The position numbers and the translations under genes are program-made. A stretch of 64,000 bases of DNA, taken from positions 169,830 to 233,829 of the forward strand of contig NZ_SSCL01000006.1 in the NCBI RefSeq assembly GCF_005876955.1. Reading direction: 5' to 3'. Below are positions 59,784 through 64,000 of this stretch, piece by piece. The first letter of the stretch is position 1. The number at the start of each line of letters is the position of its first letter. The notes beneath the pieces were generated by a model. The model was not told where the DNA came from, made no database searches, and saw only the letters and a program-made list of their open reading frames with translations. The stretch comes from Sinomonas gamaensis. GTDB taxonomy: Bacteria; Actinomycetota; Actinomycetes; Actinomycetales; Micrococcaceae.

Positions 59784-62700
59784 CGACAACCGGAGAAGAG
59801 CATTTCCTCACGCCACCGATCGCGGAGCTGCTCGAGCGGTGGCTCCCGTCGCAGCGCTGGTACCCCGCGAAGGGCCGTCAGGCGGAGTTCGTCCGAGCCG
59901 GAGACGTCCGCCTCGAGGATCCGCGCGGCGAGGCCGAGATCGAGATCCTCCTCGTGCGCGTCAAGGCGGGCCGGCTCGAAACCATGCTCAACGTGCCGCT
60001 CACCTACCGTCGTGAACCGCTTCCCAGCGCGGAGCACGCGCTTGTGGGCAGGAGCGAGCATTCGGCGTCCGGACCTCTGTGGGTCTACGACGGCGTCCAC
60101 GATCCTGCCTTCGTCCGCGGGCTCCTTGCCCTTGTCGGGTCGGGTGGCCCGGCCAAGGCGGGGACAGCGTGGGGCCGCACGAGCGGTGCCGGCCGCATCC
60201 CGGACGGCGACCTCGAGTGCAAGGTGCTCTCGAGCGAACAGTCCAACAGCTCGATTGTGGTGCGGGACGGCGAGGCCGCTGCGATGGTCAAAGTCCTGCG
60301 CCAGCCCGCTGACGGGCTCAACCCCGAGGTCGAACTCGGCGCTGCCCTCGCGCGCGCCGGCGCCGCCGATGTCCCCGCCACCCTTGGCTGGGTCGACGGG
60401 GCCTGGAGCCTCCGAGGCGAGGGAACAGCGCGAGGCCAGCTCGCCGTCGTCCACGAATTCCTGCCCGGCGGGCAGGACCTGTGGCAGCTCGCGCTCGACG
60501 CCGCCGCAGCCGGGGAGGACTTCAGCGCGCACGCGCGCGGCCTAGGACGGGCGACTGCGCGTGTCCATCAGGCGCTCGAGGCAAGCCTCGGGAGCACCAA
60601 GCTGGACGACGACGCCGCCATCGAGTTCGTCGGAACCCTCGCCGGGCGCCTTCGCTCGGCTTGGGACGAGGTCGGGGCGAGCATCGGTCTGCCGGAGGTC
60701 GCGCTCGAGCGGCTCCTCGAGACGCTCGCCGGTCAGGCTGCGGGCCTCCGCGTTCAACGGATCCATGGGGACCTTCACCTCGGCCAGATCCTGCATTTCC
60801 CCGACCACGCAGAGCGGCCCTACGCCATTCTCGACTTCGAGGGCGAGCCGCTGCGGCCGGTCTCCGAACGGAGCCTGCCGGACGTTCCGCTGCGCGACGT
60901 CGTCGGAATGCTCCGCTCGTTCGATTACGCGGCCGGTGCCGCAGAGCGCACCGTGCCCGCCGCCCGCGTTCCAGCCGGTTGGGCCGACGGCGCCGGCCGA
61001 GCCTTCTGGGAAGGCTACGCGGAGATCCTGCCGCAGGAAGATCCCTTCGGAGGCCCGCTCTTCGCCGCGCTGTGGCTCGACAAGGCGCTCTACGAGGTGG
61101 GCTACGAGGAACGCAACCGGCCTGCATGGGCGGAGATTCCGCTTCGTGCCGTGCGATCGGCGCTGGCGCCCTACGTCCGCAAGGATGAAGGCGAGCCACC
61201 CGCCCGCCCAGACGGACTTTCAGAAGAGGCGGCGGACGGCCGCCGACGAGAGGAGAACGACGTGTCAGAGCACACTGACCAGCAGGGTGCCCATGCCATG
61301 GGGTCGGCGACACCCATCCCGGTTCCCCAGGATGTGCTGAGTCGCATCGCGGCAGGATCGTTCCACGCCCCCCACGCCGTCCTGGGAGCACACCTCGGCG
61401 AGGACGGAAGCGTCACCATCCGCACGCTCAAGCATCTCGCCACGGGTGTCACAGCGATCACCCCGAACGGCTCGGTGCCGCTGCGCCACGAATTCCACGG
61501 CGTCTGGGTCGTGGCTCTGCCTCCCACCGAGGAGGGCGGGGTTCCGGACTACCGCCTCGAGGTCGAATACGGCGACGGCCACATGGTGACGTACGACGAT
61601 CCCTACCGCTTCATGCCCACCCTCGGGGAACTCGACCTCTACCTCATCGGGGAAGGCCGGCACGAGCAGCTGTGGAAGGCCCTCGGGGCGCACGTCCAGC
61701 GCTTCCACTCGGTCATGGGCGACATCCACGGCACGTCCTTCTCGGTCTGGGCGCCCAACGCACTGGCGGTCCAAGTGAAGGGCGACTTCAACGGCTGGGA
61801 CGGCCGCGAGCACGCCATGCGGAGCCTCGGCTCGTCCGGGGTGTGGGAGATCTTCATCCCGGGCGTTGAAGCAGGGGCGTGCTACAAGTTCGGCATTCTG
61901 ACGAAGAGCGGCCACTGGGTCGAGCGTGCGGATCCGATGGCGTTCGGCACCGAGGTTCCGCCGCGCACGGCCTCCCGCGTGGTCGAGTCGCGCTACGCCT
62001 TCAAGGACGACGACTGGATGCGCAGTCGCTCGGTCCACGACCCCCACAACTCGCCGATGAGCGTGTACGAGGTGCACCTTGGCTCGTGGCGTCCGGGGCT
62101 CTCGTACCGGGACCTCGCCAAGGAACTCGTGGACTACGTCCGCGAGATGGGCTTCTCCCATGTCGAGTTCATGCCGGTCGCAGAGCACCCGTTCGGCGGT
62201 TCGTGGGGTTATCAGGTCACGTCCTATTACGCCCCGACCTCCCGTTTCGGGCACCCCGACGACTTCAAGTACCTGGTGGACCAGCTGCACCAGGCCGACA
62301 TCGGCGTGATCGTGGACTGGGTTCCGGCCCACTTCCCGAAGGACGAGTGGGCGCTTGCCCGTTTCGACGGAGAGCCGCTCTACGAGCACGCTGACCCCAT
62401 GCAGGGCGAGCACCCGGACTGGGGCACGTACATCTTCAACTTCGGCCGCACCGAAGTACGGAACTTCCTGGTGGCGAACGCGCTGTACTGGCTCGAGGAG
62501 TACCACGTCGATGGCCTCCGCGTGGATGCCGTCGCGTCGATGCTCTATCTGGACTACTCCCGCAAGGAGGGCCAGTGGCGGCCGAACCAGTTCGGGGGTC
62601 GGGAGAACCTCGAGGCGATCTCCTTCCTCCAAGAGGCGAACGCCACGGCGTACCGGCGCAACCCCGGCATCGTCATGATCGCCGAGGAGTCCACCGCGTT

Positions 62701-63496
62701 CCCCGGCGTGACCAAGCCGACCTCCATGAGCGGGCTCGGCTTCGGGCTCAAGTGGAACATGGGCTGGATGCACGACTCGCTGCAGTACATCCACGAGAAC
62801 CCAATCAACCGGCGCTGGCACCACAACAAGATCACCTTCTCGATCATGTACGCGTTCAGCGAGAACTTCCTCCTGCCGATCAGCCACGACGAGGTCGTGC
62901 ACGGCAAGGGATCCATGCTGCGGAAGATGCCCGGAGACCGGTGGCAGCAGCTCGCCAACCTCCGCGCGTACTACGCCTTCCAGTGGGCGCACCCCGGGAA
63001 GCAGCTCATCTTCATGGGCTGTGAGTTCGGGCAAGAGGGGGAGTGGAACCAGGAGCACGGCCTTGACTGGTGGGTCGCGGACACTGAGCCCCACAAGGGA
63101 CTCCAGCGGCTGATCCGGGATCTCAACGGGATCTACCGCCGCACTCCGGCGCTCTACACCCAGGACAATGATCCCGCGGGCTTCGAATGGATCAGGGGCG
63201 ACGACGGCGAGCACAACGTCGTGTCCTTCATCCGTTGGTCAACGGACGGCAAGCCGCTCGTGTGCATCGTGAACTTCGCGGGCAACCCCCACCTCGACTA
63301 CACCGTAGGCATGCCCTCCGCTGGAGCTTGGCGCGAGGTAGTCAACACGGATGCGACCGAGTACGGCGGGTCCGGTGTCACCAATGGCGGGCTGGTGATG
63401 GCCGAGCAGCGTGAGTGGGGCGGCAAACCGGCCTCGGCCACGCTGACCCTTCCGCCGCTCGGCGCCGTGTACCTTGAGCCGGACGTCCAGGTCTGA
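59780..63496 (+). CDS. glgB: Maltokinase-GlgB fusion (1,4-alpha-glucan branching enzyme)
   Basis: A 1238-aa two-enzyme chain. Residues ~1-470 are maltokinase (Pep2/Mak): cap [17 protein letters not shown], Brenner motif [32 protein letters not shown] charged ~40-aa linker follows ([14 protein letters not shown]). From ~510 is GlgB: CBM48 region ([36 protein letters not shown]), nucleophile in [13 protein letters not shown], acid in [24 protein letters not shown]. It makes maltose 1-phosphate for GlgE and branches the glucan. An in-frame GTG at 61262 with its own ribosome site could also yield free GlgB of 744 aa. Confidence 0.95.
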   Translation: MTTTGEEHFLTPPIAELLERWLPSQRWYPAKGRQAEFVRAGDVRLEDPRGEAEIEILLVRVKAGRLETMLNVPLTYRREPLPSAEHALVGRSEHSASGPLWVYDGVHDPAFVRGLLALVGSGGPAKAGTAWGRTSGAGRIPDGDLECKVLSSEQSNSSIVVRDGEAAAMVKVLRQPADGLNPEVELGAALARAGAADVPATLGWVDGAWSLRGEGTARGQLAVVHEFLPGGQDLWQLALDAAAAGEDFSAHARGLGRATARVHQALEASLGSTKLDDDAAIEFVGTLAGRLRSAWDEVGASIGLPEVALERLLETLAGQAAGLRVQRIHGDLHLGQILHFPDHAERPYAILDFEGEPLRPVSERSLPDVPLRDVVGMLRSFDYAAGAAERTVPAARVPAGWADGAGRAFWEGYAEILPQEDPFGGPLFAALWLDKALYEVGYEERNRPAWAEIPLRAVRSALAPYVRKDEGEPPARPDGLSEEAADGRRREENDVSEHTDQQGAHAMGSATPIPVPQDVLSRIAAGSFHAPHAVLGAHLGEDGSVTIRTLKHLATGVTAITPNGSVPLRHEFHGVWVVALPPTEEGGVPDYRLEVEYGDGHMVTYDDPYRFMPTLGELDLYLIGEGRHEQLWKALGAHVQRFHSVMGDIHGTSFSVWAPNALAVQVKGDFNGWDGREHAMRSLGSSGVWEIFIPGVEAGACYKFGILTKSGHWVERADPMAFGTEVPPRTASRVVESRYAFKDDDWMRSRSVHDPHNSPMSVYEVHLGSWRPGLSYRDLAKELVDYVREMGFSHVEFMPVAEHPFGGSWGYQVTSYYAPTSRFGHPDDFKYLVDQLHQADIGVIVDWVPAHFPKDEWALARFDGEPLYEHADPMQGEHPDWGTYIFNFGRTEVRNFLVANALYWLEEYHVDGLRVDAVASMLYLDYSRKEGQWRPNQFGGRENLEAISFLQEANATAYRRNPGIVMIAEESTAFPGVTKPTSMSGLGFGLKWNMGWMHDSLQYIHENPINRRWHHNKITFSIMYAFSENFLLPISHDEVVHGKGSMLRKMPGDRWQQLANLRAYYAFQWAHPGKQLIFMGCEFGQEGEWNQEHGLDWWVADTEPHKGLQRLIRDLNGIYRRTPALYTQDNDPAGFEWIRGDDGEHNVVSFIRWSTDGKPLVCIVNFAGNPHLDYTVGMPSAGAWREVVNTDATEYGGSGVTNGGLVMAEQREWGGKPASATLTLPPLGAVYLEPDVQV
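61251..61264 (+). promoter_or_regulatory. Internal ribosome binding site and GTG start for GlgB
   Basis: AGGAG at 61251-61255, six bases, then in-frame GTG at 61262-61264, located in the linker between the two enzyme domains. Product [11 protein letters not shown]... would be 744 aa, the normal length of stand-alone GlgB. Confidence 0.6.
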
Positions 63497-63519
63497 CGCG
63501 TCCGTTCGTACCGCTTCCG

Positions 63520-63550
63520 AGGGCCCGGGATCCGCGTGATTCCGGGCCCT
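63520..63550 (+). terminator. Terminator after glgB
   Basis: AGGGCCCGG (63520-63528) pairs with CCGGGCCCT (63542-63550) around a 13-base loop, 24 bp after the stop. It insulates the glucan operon from the rRNA promoter 22 bp downstream. No long T run. Confidence 0.7.
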
Positions 63551-63571
63551 TGGAAGCTTCCTGCGCAGGGG

Positions 63572-63600
63572 TTGGCGCCCCGTCCGAACGGTGGTATAGT
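63572..63600 (+). promoter_or_regulatory. rRNA operon promoter
   Basis: A -35 box TTGGCG (63572-63577), a 17-base spacer and a -10 box TATAGT (63595-63600), close to the sigma-70-type consensus, about 290 bp upstream of 16S. Other rrn promoters may exist outside what can be recognised. Confidence 0.75.
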
Positions 63601-63886
63601 TCTGTACCGCGCCGGGGAGACCACGGCGCGAATCCCCTTGCTCAGCATCGAAAAGGTCGTTGGCCGCTTGGCCAGTTTGACTCGGAGAAGCCGAGCGGGT
63701 AGGTTAGAGAAGTTGCTTCGGAGCGGGTCAGATGGTTCTGGCTGATGTTCCGGGGGGACCGGTTGTTTGAGAACTCAATAGTGTGCCATGTTCGATTCGA
63801 TGCCATTTTTTTGATGGCTGATTTTGTCTGGTCTGCTGCACCCCGGTGCAGTTGGGCTGGGCGTTGGCCTGGATTGTTTTTCTGTT
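63601..63886 (+). other. 16S rRNA leader (pre-rRNA 5' region)
   Basis: No coding sequence. It contains TTGTTTGAGAACTCAATAGT at 63765-63784, a motif typical of actinobacterial pre-rRNA leaders, and T-rich stretches just before 16S that would pair in processing stems. Low-scoring ORFs here are not genes. Confidence 0.7.

Positions 63887-64000
<114 letters not shown>

Noticed and set aside
61265..63214. 649-aa minus-strand ORF opposite glgB
   Set aside because: Antisense shadow of the branching enzyme; composition skewed and no domain.

Overview
The window is high-GC actinobacterial chromosome, most likely Micrococcaceae (Arthrobacter/Sinomonas type). The signs are the closely Arthrobacter-like dimethylglycine oxidase, CarD, SenX3-RegX3, an IspD-IspF fusion, the GlgE pathway, many GTG/TTG starts, and the first ~115 bases of a 16S rRNA gene at the right edge.

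Region 1 (1-18.1 kb) is a choline/glycine betaine island. It holds a partial Rieske ferredoxin, an MHS-type transporter, choline dehydrogenase (betA), an OpuA-type betaine ABC importer with a double permease, betaine aldehyde dehydrogenase, an IclR regulator, dimethylglycine oxidase, formyl-THF deformylase (purU), a GntR/FCD regulator and a molybdopterin formate-dehydrogenase-like enzyme. Read together: uptake, oxidation of choline to betaine, oxidation of dimethylglycine with C1 transfer to THF, release of formate by PurU and probable formate oxidation. Matching TCTGATA boxes lie in front of betA and between purU and gntR.

Region 2 (18.1-23.4 kb) is mixed: a Ser/Thr kinase, a HAD hydrolase, a Rho-N-domain protein, TetR, and a tightly coupled trio (sulfite-oxidase-like Mo protein, FAD/NAD reductase, DUF6510 zinc-ribbon protein).

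Region 3 (23,437-32,014) is an integrative element of about 8.5 kb in the 3' half of tRNA-Thr(CGT). It is bounded by perfect 43-bp repeats. It carries a tyrosine integrase, an excisionase-like HTH protein, a wHTH-HNH protein, a NotI-like restriction endonuclease with a C5 methyltransferase, a serine resolvase with a res-like site, and a proteasome-like Ntn hydrolase (frameshifted here) coupled to a 66-aa protein. Paired AGTGACG boxes near both ends look like integrase arm sites. The element brings its own terminator for the tRNA.

Region 4 (32.1-50.9 kb) is core genome: HAD phosphatase, secreted peptidase, holB-tmk, Nramp transporter, a PLP sulfur-amino-acid enzyme, gpmA, phoU divergent from senX3-regX3 with a PHO box between, carD, ispDF, cysS, rlmB and a nitrilase-family gene.

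Region 5 (50.9-63.5 kb) is the alpha-glucan/trehalose cluster: glgX, glgP, glgE, treS and a maltokinase-GlgB fusion with a well-formed internal ribosome site. It is followed by an rRNA promoter, leader and 16S 5' end.
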